The notes under the pieces are model-generated. The model was not told the origin of the DNA, made no database searches, and saw only the letters and a program-made list of their open reading frames with translations. A DNA stretch of 64,000 bases from assembly GCF_030053135.1 (NCBI RefSeq), contig NZ_CP125652.1, forward strand, positions 1,984,001 to 2,048,000. Direction: 5' to 3'. Positions 22,580 through 33,037 of this stretch are shown in pieces. Position numbers and translations under genes: made by a program. The DNA comes from Rhizobium sp. BT04. Lineage in GTDB: Bacteria > Pseudomonadota > Alphaproteobacteria > Rhizobiales > Rhizobiaceae. The first letter of the stretch is position 1. Each line of letters opens with the position of its first letter.

Positions 22580-23491
22580 ATGGATCAGCTCTCGGCAATG
22601 CGCGTCTTCATTCGCGTCGTGGAGACGGGCAATTTCACTCGCGCCGCCGACATGCTCGCCACGCCCAAGGCGACGGTGACCAATCTCATCCAGGGGCTGG
22701 AGGCGCATCTGCGCACCAAGCTCTTGAATCGGACCACGCGCCGGGTGATGGTGACCACGGACGGCGCGCTTTATTACGAACGCGCCGCCCAGATCATTTC
22801 GGAGCTGGAGGAACTCGACGGCAGCCTCTCCAATTCGCAGAGCCTGCCGAGCGGGCGGCTGCGCGTCGAGATGGCCGGCGCTTTCGCCGATTGGATCGTG
22901 GTTCCCGCACTCTGCGATTTCTATCTGCGTTATCCCGATATCCGCATCGACCTCGGTGTCGGCGACCGCACGGTCGATTATCTCGCGGAAAATGTCGACT
23001 GCGCGCTGCGGGGGGGCACGCCGGCCGACCAGTCGCTGATTGCCCGACGCGTCTCCGAAGTCGAGATGATCACCTGCGCTTCGCCGAGCTACATCCAGAA
23101 ATTCGGCATGCCCGAGCGGCCGGAGGATCTGGAGACCGATCATTACTCCGTCAACTATTTTCGCGCCCAGAACAACCGCACGCTGCCCTTCGAATTTCGC
23201 CGGCACGACGAGGTGATCGAGAGCAGTCCGCGTTACATCGCCTCGGTTAACGACAGCCGCACCTATCTGACCGCGGCGCTGACGGGTCTCGGCATCGCGC
23301 AGGTGCCGATCTTCATGGCGCGTGAGCCGATGGCAAGGGGTGAACTCGTCCGCGTGCTGCCGGAGTGGCGCCGCGATCCGCTGCCGCTCTACGTCGTCTA
23401 CCCCCCGAACCGCCACCTCAGCAACAAGGTCCGTGTCTTCGTCGACTGGCTGGTGAAGCTTCTGGCAGAGGCAAGACTGAACGACGGCTGA
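22580..23491 (+). CDS. LysR-family regulator, divergent from the RND operon
   Basis: A 303-residue LysR-type transcription factor. The N-terminal winged helix-turn-helix covers residues 1-60 (MDQLSAMRVFIRVVETGNFT, then MLATPKATVTNLIQGLEAHL, RTTRRVMVTTDG). The remaining residues form the effector-binding domain with two alpha/beta lobes (GRLRVEMAGAFADWIVVPAL, DYLAENVDCALRGGTP). By position it is the probable regulator of the hydrolase-adaptor-pump operon, through the palindrome between them. The inducer is unknown. A stem-loop follows the gene. Confidence 0.9.
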   Translation: MDQLSAMRVFIRVVETGNFTRAADMLATPKATVTNLIQGLEAHLRTKLLNRTTRRVMVTTDGALYYERAAQIISELEELDGSLSNSQSLPSGRLRVEMAGAFADWIVVPALCDFYLRYPDIRIDLGVGDRTVDYLAENVDCALRGGTPADQSLIARRVSEVEMITCASPSYIQKFGMPERPEDLETDHYSVNYFRAQNNRTLPFEFRRHDEVIESSPRYIASVNDSRTYLTAALTGLGIAQVPIFMAREPMARGELVRVLPEWRRDPLPLYVVYPPNRHLSNKVRVFVDWLVKLLAEARLNDG

Positions 23492-23506
23492 GCGCCAAGA
23501 CAAATA

Positions 23507-23541
23507 CGGCCCGGAAGGCAGGGGAAACCTTCGACGGGCCG
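23507..23541 (+). terminator. Stem-loop after the first LysR gene
   Basis: Arms CGGCCCG (23507-23513) and CGGGCCG (23535-23541) with an inner GAAGG / CCTTC pairing, 15 bases after the stop. The following CAATTTAC is only weakly T-rich. Confidence 0.4.
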
Positions 23542-23743
23542 CAATTTACAACTTTGAACATCAAGCCTGTCACACCGCAGATGGGCGCGGCAGGCTCTGG
23601 AGGTCCGGGAGAGAGCGGCAGGGAATTCCACTCTCTCGCGATAAGACAGATATACGCACTCCCCGCAGGATTGTAAGGGAAAACTCCGCAATCGCGTTCA
23701 CATAATTGCGATGACGGCGGCCTGAAACCGCCGCCGGTCTTCG

Positions 23744-24487
23744 TCAGATCATCCCGCCATTGGCGCGCAGCGTCTGGCCGTTGACCCAGCCGCCGTCCGG
23801 GCCGGCGAGAAAGGCAACCGCAGATGCGATGTCGTCAGGTGTGCCGAGGCGTTCCAGCGGGTTCATCTTTGCCATGCGGGCGATGAGTTCGTCCGACTTG
23901 CCGTTGAGGAAAAGATCGGTGGCCACAGGGCCGGGCGCGACGGCGTTGACGGTGATGTTGCGGCCGCGCATCTCCTTGGCCATGATCGCCGTCAGTGTTT
24001 CCACCGCAGCCTTGGTGGCGGCGTAAACGCCGTAGGTTTCGAGCTTCAGCCCAACGACCGAGGTCGAGAAGTTGATGACCCGGCCGCCGTCGCGCAGGCG
24101 CTTGGCGGCCTCCCTCAGCGTATTGAAAGTGCCCTTGAGATTGACGTCGATCTGACGGTCGAAGTTGGCATCGTCAGCCTCGACGAGTGGGGACAGCATC
24201 ATGATGCCGGCATTGTTGACAAGCACATCGACGCCGCCGAAGGCGGTTTCCGCCGCATCGAACATGCGGCGGACGGCTTGCGCCTCGCTGACATCGGCCT
24301 TGGCCGTCAGCGCCTTGCCGCCGGCCTGCTCGATCTCCCGCGCCAGTTCCTCGGCCGGAGCCGCATTGCCGGAATAATTGATGACGACGGTGAAACCGTC
24401 CCTGGCGAGGCGTTGAGCGACTGCCGCGCCGATGCCGCGGGAAGCGCCGGTGACGAGGGCGACCTTGCCATTTTCGTTGGAAGTCAT
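23744..24487 (-). CDS. SDR-family oxidoreductase (FabG-like)
   Basis: A 247-residue classical short-chain dehydrogenase/reductase. Residues: the cofactor loop TGASRGIGAAVAQRL near residue 14, the NNAGIM motif near residue 90, the catalytic Ser in INFSTSVVG (about 138), and YGVYAATKAAVE with Tyr and Lys of the YxxxK pair (about 152-156). NTVN-type motif is present as ITVNAVAPGPVATDLF. The N-terminal pocket suggests NADP(H). The substrate is unknown. It is divergent from a LysR gene 105 bases away, which is probably its regulator. Confidence 0.9.
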   Translation of the reverse strand: MTSNENGKVALVTGASRGIGAAVAQRLARDGFTVVINYSGNAAPAEELAREIEQAGGKALTAKADVSEAQAVRRMFDAAETAFGGVDVLVNNAGIMMLSPLVEADDANFDRQIDVNLKGTFNTLREAAKRLRDGGRVINFSTSVVGLKLETYGVYAATKAAVETLTAIMAKEMRGRNITVNAVAPGPVATDLFLNGKSDELIARMAKMNPLERLGTPDDIASAVAFLAGPDGGWVNGQTLRANGGMI

Positions 24488-24592
24488 TGTCTTTCTCCTT
24501 TCAGTCTGCGCAGCAGCGCGTTTTCGATGAGAAGAAGATGCGCCTTTTCCAAAAGCGGATAATCAGGCATTCTTCGGCATCACTATCCGGGG

Positions 24593-25868
<1,276 letters not shown>

Positions 25869-25911
25869 CGCCCGTCGCCAAAAGCGTCAAGCGGTTTTGG
25901 GATGACGGCGG

Positions 25912-26538
25912 ATGCATCGGATGTTATCTGCCTCGGTCATGACCGATGGTGGAACGACAACGGGTGCGATCGGCGCCGGCACGCTCACCGGCGAAAGCCT
26001 CAGGGCGTTTTTCGACCGCGATGCGATCACCGTCTCTCGCGAACTGCTCGGCTGCCACCTGAGCGTCGATGGTGTCGGTGGCCGCATCACCGAGACCGAA
26101 GCCTATTTCCCCGACGACGAGGCCTCGCACAGCTTCCGCGGCCCGACCAAGCGCAACGGCGCCATGTACGGCAAGCCCGGCAACGTCTACATCTACCGCA
26201 TCTACGGCATGTACTGGTGCCTGAATTTCGTCTGCCATCCGGGCTCAGCTGCCCTCATCCGCGCCTTGGAGCCGGAAACGGGAATCTCTCTCATGATGGA
26301 GCGGCGCGGCAGCGATACACTAACCTCGCTCTGCAGCGGTCCGGGCAAACTCTGCCAGGCGCTCGGCATCGATATCGGGATCAACGACAGGCTGCTCGAT
26401 TGCCCGCCCTATGCGATCGCGCCGTCGGCGCCGGTGCCTGTCGTCTCGGGAAAACGCATCGGCATCACGAAAAATGCCGAAGCTCCCTGGCGCTTCGGCA
26501 TTCAGGGATCGCGTTATCTCAGCAAGCCGTTTCGCTGA
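25912..26538 (+). CDS. DNA-3-methyladenine glycosylase (AAG/MPG type)
   Basis: A protein of up to 208 residues that removes alkylated purines such as 3-methyladenine from DNA, starting base-excision repair. It belongs to the eukaryote-like AAG fold: FFDRDAITVSRELLGCHL at the N-terminus, the catalytic region ITETEAYFPDDEASHSFRG in which the Glu activates water, GKPGNVYIYRIYGMYWCLN, and the C-terminal GPGKLCQALGIDI. Two starts are possible (25912 and 25939); neither has a strong ribosome-binding site. The window shows no other repair gene next to it. Confidence 0.87.
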   Translation: MHRMLSASVMTDGGTTTGAIGAGTLTGESLRAFFDRDAITVSRELLGCHLSVDGVGGRITETEAYFPDDEASHSFRGPTKRNGAMYGKPGNVYIYRIYGMYWCLNFVCHPGSAALIRALEPETGISLMMERRGSDTLTSLCSGPGKLCQALGIDIGINDRLLDCPPYAIAPSAPVPVVSGKRIGITKNAEAPWRFGIQGSRYLSKPFR

Positions 26539-26541
26539 AGC

Positions 26542-26578
26542 AATTCCAGGCAAAGCGCGAGCGCTTTTGCCGGGAATT
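26542..26578. repeat. Palindromic intergenic repeat of a second rhizobial type
   Basis: Arms AATTCC / GGAATT with inner GGCAAA / TTTTGCC pairing, immediately after the glycosylase stop. The form (AATTCC-AGG...GGAATT with AAAG/CTTTT inside) matches another dispersed palindrome common in Rhizobium intergenic regions. It may act as an mRNA 3'-end for either of the two convergent genes. Confidence 0.55.
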
Positions 26579-26595
26579 TCGTCAACGCCCAGACT

Positions 26596-28137
26596 TCACT
26601 CCATGGCCGCACTGTGGTCCACGGCGGGCGCCGCTTTCGGCTTGCGCAGCAGGAGCACCAGCGGGATGACCGCAAGCGACATCAGCATCAGCAGCTTGAA
26701 ATCATCCATATAGGCGATGATCGTCGATTGCAGCGTGATGACCTCGTTGAGCGAGGCCCGTCCGGCGGCGGTCAGCGGACTGAGCCCCTGTGCCGCCACC
26801 GCGTTGAAGGCATGGTTGAACGGCGTCACATAAGCCGCGATCGATTCATGATTGCTCTGGGTGTTCTCGACGATCAGTGCCGAGACGATCGAGATGCCGA
26901 CCGCCGAACCGATGTTGCGTGACAGATTGTAGAGGCCGGTGCCGTCGCCGCGCATATGGGCGGGCAGCGTGGCGAAAGCGATTGTCGTCAGCGGCACGAA
27001 GAGAAAGCCGAGACCGGCGCCCTGGATGAAGCCGACCGAGACGATCGTCCATTGCGAAACATCGGGCGTCCAGCCGGTCATGTCGTACATCGCCCAGGCG
27101 GTCAGGCCGAGGCCGAGCACCAGCAGCAAGCGCGTGTCGACCTTGCCGATCAGCCGCCCGACAATAAACATGCAGAGCATGGTGCCGAGCCCACGCGGCC
27201 CCATGACGATGCCGGCGGTGATGACGGGATAACCCATCAGCGTCTGCAGATAGGGGGTCATCAGCGCCAGCGAGGCGAGATAGGTGACGCCAACCACGAA
27301 GATGAAGATCATGCTGATCGTGAAGTTCTGGTCGAGGAACAGCTTCGGATTGACGAAGGATTTCTCCGCCGTCAGCGTGTGCACGAGAAGGAGATAGAAT
27401 GCGGCGGCTGAGATAATCGCTTCAAGCATGATCTCGCCCGAGGAGAACCAGTCGAGCTGCTCACCGCGGTCGAGGAAGAGCTGCAGCGCGGCGATAAACA
27501 GACTCATCATCCCGAAGCCGAACCAGTCGAGCTTGGCGAGCGCATCCCTCTTCGTTTCCGAAACGAAGATGACGATACCGGCGAAAGCCAGCGCGCCAAT
27601 CGGCACGTTGATGTAGAACACCCAGCGCCAGCTGATATTGTCGGTCAGCCAACCGCCGATGACCGGGCCGAGGACCGGCCCGACCATGACCGAGACGCCG
27701 AAAAGCGCCATGGCCGAACCACGCTCCTCCACGGTATAAATATCGAGAAGGATGCCTTGGGACAGTGGCACCAGCGATGCGCCGAACAGGCCCTGCAGCA
27801 GGCGGAAGGCGACGATCTGGTTCAACGATTGCGCCAGGCCGCAGAGCACGGAGGCAACGACGAAACCGGCGATGGCAACGAGCAGCACGCGCTTGCGGCC
27901 GAACTTGGCGGCGAGGAAGCCGGATGGCGGCGTCATGATCGCCGCCGCGACGATATAGGAGGTCAGGACCCAGTTGATCTGATCGGCCGAAGCCGACACG
28001 CTGCCCTGGATATAGGGCAGCGCCACGTTGGCGATCGTCGTGTCCAGCGCCTGCATAATGACGGCGAGAATGACGCAGGCCGTGATTGCGCCTCGATTGG
28101 CAACGGGCGTCGCTGCAGATGCGGAAGCGTTACTCAT
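26596..28137 (-). CDS. EmrB/QacA-type MFS drug transporter (DHA2 family)
   Basis: A 513-residue inner-membrane drug/proton antiporter with 14 predicted helices. Motifs: LDTTIANVALPYIQGS (DHA2 motif at helix 1), SGFLAAKFGRKRVLLV (motif A after helix 2), GPVLGPVIGGWLTDNISWRW (motif C, helix 5). The ATG at 28137 overlaps the end of the adaptor gene by eight bases. It partners the HlyD-type adaptor to move substrates across both membranes. A longer reading frame from 28212 lies within the adaptor gene and is not used. Confidence 0.92.
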   Translation of the reverse strand: MSNASASAATPVANRGAITACVILAVIMQALDTTIANVALPYIQGSVSASADQINWVLTSYIVAAAIMTPPSGFLAAKFGRKRVLLVAIAGFVVASVLCGLAQSLNQIVAFRLLQGLFGASLVPLSQGILLDIYTVEERGSAMALFGVSVMVGPVLGPVIGGWLTDNISWRWVFYINVPIGALAFAGIVIFVSETKRDALAKLDWFGFGMMSLFIAALQLFLDRGEQLDWFSSGEIMLEAIISAAAFYLLLVHTLTAEKSFVNPKLFLDQNFTISMIFIFVVGVTYLASLALMTPYLQTLMGYPVITAGIVMGPRGLGTMLCMFIVGRLIGKVDTRLLLVLGLGLTAWAMYDMTGWTPDVSQWTIVSVGFIQGAGLGFLFVPLTTIAFATLPAHMRGDGTGLYNLSRNIGSAVGISIVSALIVENTQSNHESIAAYVTPFNHAFNAVAAQGLSPLTAAGRASLNEVITLQSTIIAYMDDFKLLMLMSLAVIPLVLLLRKPKAAPAVDHSAAME

Positions 28138-29353
28138 GGTCCTTGCCCTGAGGCCGGCCCAGAAGCTTATTGAGGGAATCGGGGAGGCCGCGGGCATGGC
28201 CAGTTTCGACATCGACCACCGTGCTCATGCCGACACGGAGCGGCGGCTTGCCTTCGGTATCTTCGATGCTGACGCGCATCGGAATGCGCTGGACGACCTT
28301 CACCCAGTTGCCCGTGGTATTCTGCGCCGGCAGCAGCGAGAAGCTGGAGCCGGAGGCGGGGCTGATGCTCTCGACCTTGCCCTTCCATGTCACGCCCGGA
28401 TAGGTGTCGACGTAGATCTCGGCCGTCTGGCCGGGTTTGACGTAGGTCAGCTCGGTTTCCTTCGGGCTGGCGGCGATCCACAGATGATCGGTGGCGACAA
28501 GCGAGAAGGCCTGCTGCGACGCCTGCAGATAGGAGCCGACCTGCAGCGCATTGACATTGGTGACGATGCCGTCGAACGGTGCCTTGACGATGCTGTGGTC
28601 GAGTTCGCGCTGGGCATTGTCGACCTGCGATTTGGCCTGCAGGTAGAGCGGGTTTTCCTCGACCGGCTGGTCGGCAGCGCCGCCGAGCTGGGCGAGCGTC
28701 GTTGCGGCTTCCGCCTTGGCAACGGCAACCTTCTGCCGAGCCGCGTCCAGATTGTGCTTGGCCTCGTCATAGGCCGACTGCGTCGCGCTGCCATTGTTGA
28801 CGAGGTTCTGCTGCCGGTCGAACTGATCCTGGTAATAGGGAATGTCGGCTTGCGCCTGCGTGATCTCGGCGAGCGACTGCTGGTAGCTCGCCTTGAGGTT
28901 CATGATCTGGTTGCGCTGCGCTCCGAGCTGCGCCTTGGCGCCATCGAGCGCAATCTTGAAAGAATCCGAGCGCAGGCTGAAGAGCACCTGCCCCGCCTTG
29001 ACCGCCTCGTTCTCATGCACATCGATCCGTTCGACGATCCCCGAGACATCGGTGGTGAGCCCGACCATATCGGCCTGGATATAGGCGTTGTCGGTCGACA
29101 TCACCTGGCCGCCATTCACGTAATAATAACCGCCGACGACGAGCGCCACCGGCAGCAGGGCAAACAGGATCGGCCGCGTGAGACTGCGCCGGCGGCGGAC
29201 CTTGTTGCCGCCAGGCGCAGCCACGGCGGCAGCCGGCGCTGAATTGGATGAAGGCGCTTCGGCTACCGTTTCCTGCTGTTTGGCTTGGTTTTCTTCGACA
29301 GATGTCTTGGCACTAGCGTCGGCAACGACGCGGAGGGAGGGTTGATCAGCCAT
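28130..29353 (-). CDS. EmrA/HlyD-type membrane-fusion protein
   Basis: A 407-residue adaptor for the MFS pump. A cytoplasmic low-complexity N-terminus (about residues 1-55) leads to one membrane segment (about 60-80, PILFALLPVALVVGGYYYV). Then come the barrel/lipoyl part STDNAYIQADMVGLTTDVSG, a long coiled-coil hairpin (about 130-250), and the second lipoyl half with IVKAPFDGIVTNV. The C-terminal beta domain contains LRVGMSTVVDVETG. The ATG at 29353 overlaps the marR stop by eight bases, and its own stop overlaps the transporter start, so all three are translationally coupled. Confidence 0.9.
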   Translation of the reverse strand: MADQPSLRVVADASAKTSVEENQAKQQETVAEAPSSNSAPAAAVAAPGGNKVRRRRSLTRPILFALLPVALVVGGYYYVNGGQVMSTDNAYIQADMVGLTTDVSGIVERIDVHENEAVKAGQVLFSLRSDSFKIALDGAKAQLGAQRNQIMNLKASYQQSLAEITQAQADIPYYQDQFDRQQNLVNNGSATQSAYDEAKHNLDAARQKVAVAKAEAATTLAQLGGAADQPVEENPLYLQAKSQVDNAQRELDHSIVKAPFDGIVTNVNALQVGSYLQASQQAFSLVATDHLWIAASPKETELTYVKPGQTAEIYVDTYPGVTWKGKVESISPASGSSFSLLPAQNTTGNWVKVVQRIPMRVSIEDTEGKPPLRVGMSTVVDVETGHARGLPDSLNKLLGRPQGKDHE

Positions 29354-29810
29354 CGTTCGTCTCATTCTCTTCGACCGGTGTTCGGCAAGCCTGCACCAGG
29401 TTCGTCTTCATTACGGAGAGGATTTGGTAAAGCTGTTCGCGCTGCTCGACGGAGATGCCTTCCAGCGCCTCGCCGCGGGTTACATCCCCGAGTTCGCGCA
29501 TTTCGGCGAGCAGCGGGTGCGCCTCCTCGCGCATATAGAGCAGCCAGATGCGCCGGTCGGTCGGGTGCTGACGCCGCTCAATCAGCCCGCGTTCGGCGAG
29601 TTTGTCGAGAATGCGCACCAGCGTGATCGGCTCGATTTCGAGGATTTCCGCAAGACCGCCTTGATGGATGCCTTCATTATTCGAGAGATAGGCCAGCGTC
29701 TGCCATTGCGACCGGGTCAGCCCCAGGCACTTCGCACGCTGCTCGAACCGCTTGCGCAGCAGCCGTGCGACGTCGTGGAGAAGGAAACCAAGGGTCGGAG
29801 TGGCGCTCAT
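29346..29810 (-). CDS. MarR-family regulator of the emrAB-like operon
   Basis: A 154-residue MarR-type repressor, first gene of marR-emrA-emrB. The winged helix-turn-helix is at about residues 30-100: LTRSQWQTLAYLSNNEGIHQ, LAEILEIEPITLVRILDKLA, RGLIERRQHPTDRRIWLLYM, with the conserved DxR of the wing as DRR. Flanking helices form the dimer interface. MarR proteins usually repress their own operon and are released by small phenolic ligands. Two palindromes just upstream are likely binding sites. Confidence 0.9.
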   Translation of the reverse strand: MSATPTLGFLLHDVARLLRKRFEQRAKCLGLTRSQWQTLAYLSNNEGIHQGGLAEILEIEPITLVRILDKLAERGLIERRQHPTDRRIWLLYMREEAHPLLAEMRELGDVTRGEALEGISVEQREQLYQILSVMKTNLVQACRTPVEENETNDG

Positions 29811-29824
29811 GAAAACCTGCGATC

Positions 29825-29848
29825 ATTATTTATAAGCTTACTTATAAT
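29825..29848. promoter_or_regulatory. Candidate MarR operator, AT-rich palindrome
   Basis: ATTAT-N3-TAAGCTTA-N3-ATAAT, 18 of 24 positions symmetric, 15 bases upstream of the marR start. The position overlaps where the promoter should be. The size and symmetry fit MarR-family sites. Confidence 0.5.
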
Positions 29849-29866
29849 GTCGGTAGATATATTGAG

Positions 29867-29883
29867 CTTGTGCAATGCACAAG
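29867..29883. promoter_or_regulatory. Second palindrome upstream of marR
   Basis: CTTGTGCA, one base, TGCACAAG: perfect 8-base arms around a single central base, 57 bases upstream of the marR start. It could be the main operator or a site for the divergent antiporter gene. Confidence 0.5.
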
Positions 29884-30056
29884 GGCATGAGCGGCAGATT
29901 CGCCCGCCGCCGCGAAAATGCCGCAGGCCGCTAGAGCCATCCCGCGGCTCCCTCCTGCAACCATTTCGAGACTCCGGACAGTAGCCGTGGCCAGCCTCCG
30001 CCCTAACTCTGCCTGTAGTCGTCGCCTCCGCCGGAGGTGCCGCATTGGGGAGATCG

Positions 30057-31601
30057 ATGGCGTTCTTCGAAAGCATGCTGACGCTGCTGCTGGTGGCGAT
30101 CGTCTTTCTGCAATTTTCCAGGAAGTTCCGCATCCCTTATCCGACAATGCTGGCGATCGCCGGCGTCATCGTCGCCGCCGTGCCCTGGGCGCCCGAGGTC
30201 GCGATCGATCCCGAACTTGCACTGGCGCTGCTGATCGCGCCTGTGCTCTTCGACGCCGCCTATGATCTGCCGCCGAGGACATTGCGACGCAACTGGCTGC
30301 CGCTGTTCTCGCTCGCCGCCATCGCCGTGATCCTGACGGCCGCAGCAGTTGCCATCGTCGGCGTGACGATGGCAGGCCTGCCGATTGCCGCAGCCGTGGC
30401 GCTCGGCGCCATCGTCGCGCCGCCGGATGCGGCGGCAGCAACCGCCATGCTCGACCGCTTCACCCTGCCGCGTCAGACCTACGTGATCCTGAAGGGCGAA
30501 AGCCTCCTGAACGATGCCGTGGCACTCCTAATCTTCAGTGCCGCCGTGACAGCCGCCGCAAGCCCCGCCTTCTTCGCCGGCGCCCTGGCGGAACTGGCGC
30601 TCGCCGTGCCCGGCGGCCTCATCCTCGGTTATCTCATGGGCCGCCTCTACATGGTCGTCGGCCTCAGGCTCGCCGGCACGCTCGGCGGCACCCTGCTCGA
30701 ATTCGTCGCCACCTTCGGCACGTGGATCATCGCCGAGCACCTGCACCTCTCGGCCATTCTGGCGATCGTCGTCTATGCCATGGTCATCGCCCGCTACATG
30801 CCCGAGCGGCAGACCGCCCGCCACCGCATTCATTCCTATTCGGTCTGGGAAGCCGCGGTCTTCCTGCTCAACGTGCTCGCCTTCCTGCTGATGGGCCTGC
30901 AGGCCCGGCAGATCGTCCTCGGCCTCGATCCCGGCCGGCTGAATTTCGCAATCACTTTGGCGGCCGCGGTCTTCATCACCGTCATCGTCACCCGCCTGGC
31001 CTGGGTGCTCCTCTATAACCGCGTCATCACCTTCCTTGCCGAGCGCGGCTATACCAAGCAAGCCGTTCCCACCTTCGCGACCAGCTTGCTTGCCGGCTGG
31101 TGCGGCATGCGCGGCCTCGTCACGCTGGCGACCGCGCTCGCTCTGCCAATCGACTTCCCCGATCGCGACATCATCCTGCTCTGCGCGCTCGCTGTCGTTC
31201 TCGGCACGCTCATTGTCCAGGGCCTGACGCTCGGGCCGCTGATCCGTTTCCTGAAATTCGACCCCGACACCTCCCTGGACCGCGACCTCGCCAGAGCTCG
31301 TGTCACGTTGATCGATGCAGCCCTTGCCGAACTCGCCGGCGGCGAGGAGAAATCCACCCGCATCCTGCGCGACGTCTATACCTCCGAGCGCGAGATCGCC
31401 GCCGACGGGAAACACCCGCGCGAAGTCAGCAGGCTCGACAAGCAGCGCCGCGGCGTCATCGCCGCGAAACGCCGCAGGCTGGCAGCGATGCGTCGTGCCG
31501 ACGAGATCGACGACGATGTTTTCCACATGCTGGAACAGGAGCTCGATTGGGCCGAACTCGCCGTCCTGCCGCCCGGCCGCGACGAGATCGTCGAGAGTTG
31601 A
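30057..31601 (+). CDS. Na+/H+ antiporter (CPA1 family)
   Basis: A 514-residue cation/proton antiporter. About 12 membrane helices occupy residues 1-400: MAFFESMLTLLLVAIVFLQF at the start, LGAIVAPPDAAAATAML (the ion-site region, with Asp), and LKGESLLNDAVALLIFSAAV, which matches the family signature GESLLND. The last 115 residues (from LDRDLARARVTLIDAALAEL) form a charged cytoplasmic helical tail, as in bacterial NhaP-like proteins. The ATG at 30057 has GGGGAG four bases upstream. It is divergent from the marR operon by about 250 bases. Na+ or K+ preference is not readable. Confidence 0.9.
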   Translation: MAFFESMLTLLLVAIVFLQFSRKFRIPYPTMLAIAGVIVAAVPWAPEVAIDPELALALLIAPVLFDAAYDLPPRTLRRNWLPLFSLAAIAVILTAAAVAIVGVTMAGLPIAAAVALGAIVAPPDAAAATAMLDRFTLPRQTYVILKGESLLNDAVALLIFSAAVTAAASPAFFAGALAELALAVPGGLILGYLMGRLYMVVGLRLAGTLGGTLLEFVATFGTWIIAEHLHLSAILAIVVYAMVIARYMPERQTARHRIHSYSVWEAAVFLLNVLAFLLMGLQARQIVLGLDPGRLNFAITLAAAVFITVIVTRLAWVLLYNRVITFLAERGYTKQAVPTFATSLLAGWCGMRGLVTLATALALPIDFPDRDIILLCALAVVLGTLIVQGLTLGPLIRFLKFDPDTSLDRDLARARVTLIDAALAELAGGEEKSTRILRDVYTSEREIAADGKHPREVSRLDKQRRGVIAAKRRRLAAMRRADEIDDDVFHMLEQELDWAELAVLPPGRDEIVES

Positions 31602-31858
31602 CGCCGTCCATGAAGTTTGATGGATTCCGGAACTGCAGCCAATTGGCATTTGCTATTTTTTGCCGCTGCCGTTTATATCCACTTCCATAGCGTCACGATT
31701 TTTCCGATGTGCATTGCGTGCCGGCCTTCCTTACCAAGGATTGAACGCCGGGAGAGATCACGGGGGCCAAGGCCTTCGTTCAAATCAAAGACCTGAATAG
31801 CATCACTTCATCTTAGGTTCGTCGGCAGTCGATCGGCCGTCGAGATTGGAGGACCGGT

Positions 31859-33037
31859 ATGACTTACGTGCTTCGACAGATGTTGGTGCTTGGCTGCATC
31901 GCCACGTTCATGCCTCTGGCCGCGATGGCGCAGGGTGCACCGGCTGCTCCTCCTCCTGTCACCGTCGCAAAACCGGTGGTGCGCGATGTGGTCGACAATG
32001 ACGAGTTCATCGGCCGTTTCGAACCGGTCGATGAAGTCTCCGTCCGCTCGCGTGTCGGCGGCTATCTGCAGGAAATCCATTTCGAGGACGGGGCCCTGGT
32101 GAAGAAGGGCGACCTTCTCTTCGTCATCGACCAGCGGCCGTTCATCACCGCGCTCAACCAGGCAAAGGCGACGCTCGAAGCGTCACAATCCGCCCTGGTC
32201 TTTGCTGATGCGCAGTATAAGCGTGCCCAGTCGCTCGCATCGAGCGGCAGCCAGTCGGCGCAGACGCTGGACGATCGCCGCCGCGAATTCGATTCGGCCG
32301 AGGCCAATGTCCGCGGCGCGCAGGCCGCAGCCGATCGCGCTTCCCTCGACATGGAATATACCGAGATCAAGGCCCCGCTCAGCGGCCGCATCGACCGCCG
32401 CCTGATCTCGGCCGGCAACCTCGTGCAGACCGACCAGACGGTGCTCACGACGATCGTTTCGCTCGACCCGATCGATTTTTATTTTGACGTCGATGAACGC
32501 CGCCTGCTGAATTTCGCCGACACGGCGCGCAAACAGGGCCAGGTTCTGCAGCAGGGCGGCGGCGGCGTCGATGTATCCGTCACCATCTCGGATGCCACCG
32601 CCAAACCCTTCAAGGGAAAGCTCGATTTCGCCGAGAACCGGATCGACAATGAGAGCGGCACCATCCGCATCCGTGCCCGCTTCCCCAATCCTGATTTCGT
32701 CCTTCAACCCGGCCTCTTCGGTCGCATACAGGTTGCAGCCTCCAACACATATAGGGCCATTCTCGTGCCCGATGAGGCGATCGGCTCGGACCAGAATGAA
32801 CGCGTCGTTTATGTCGTCGACGCAGACGGCAAGGTTACGACCAAACCCGTGAGGCCCGGACCGCGGCTCTACGGCTATCGCGTCATACGCGAAGGTCTCG
32901 ACGGCACCGAGACGATCATCGTCAACGGCGTGATACGCGCCCGGCCCGGCTCGAAGATCACGCCTCAGATGACCGAACTGCCGCAGGAACGGCAGGACGC
33001 TCCGCCTGAGACCGCCGGCGCGGAGAACGGACAATGA
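31859..33037 (+). CDS. RND efflux pump periplasmic adaptor (second system)
   Basis: A 392-residue membrane-fusion protein with a signal peptide (MTYVLRQMLVLGCIATFMPL, cleavage likely after AMA). The usual order is clear: VVDNDEFIGRFEPVDEVSVR, first lipoyl half with GDLLFVIDQRPF, helical hairpin (about residues 95-165), second lipoyl half LDMEYTEIKAPLSGRIDR, barrel domain (LDPIDFYFDVDERRLLN), and DNESGTIRIRARFPNPDF. GGAGG precedes the ATG by five bases. Its stop overlaps the pump start by four bases (ATGA). No regulator gene is adjacent. Confidence 0.92.
   Translation: MTYVLRQMLVLGCIATFMPLAAMAQGAPAAPPPVTVAKPVVRDVVDNDEFIGRFEPVDEVSVRSRVGGYLQEIHFEDGALVKKGDLLFVIDQRPFITALNQAKATLEASQSALVFADAQYKRAQSLASSGSQSAQTLDDRRREFDSAEANVRGAQAAADRASLDMEYTEIKAPLSGRIDRRLISAGNLVQTDQTVLTTIVSLDPIDFYFDVDERRLLNFADTARKQGQVLQQGGGGVDVSVTISDATAKPFKGKLDFAENRIDNESGTIRIRARFPNPDFVLQPGLFGRIQVAASNTYRAILVPDEAIGSDQNERVVYVVDADGKVTTKPVRPGPRLYGYRVIREGLDGTETIIVNGVIRARPGSKITPQMTELPQERQDAPPETAGAENGQ

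Noticed and set aside
23611..23640. GAGAGAG / CTCTCTC stem in the region after the first LysR gene
   Set aside because: Simple-sequence arms and a 15-base loop make it weak; a better hairpin lies closer to the stop codon.
24555..24590. Weak CGGATA ... TATCCG repeat between the SDR and LysR genes
   Set aside because: Arms of six bases with more than 20 bases between them are not beyond chance; no T-N11-A core.
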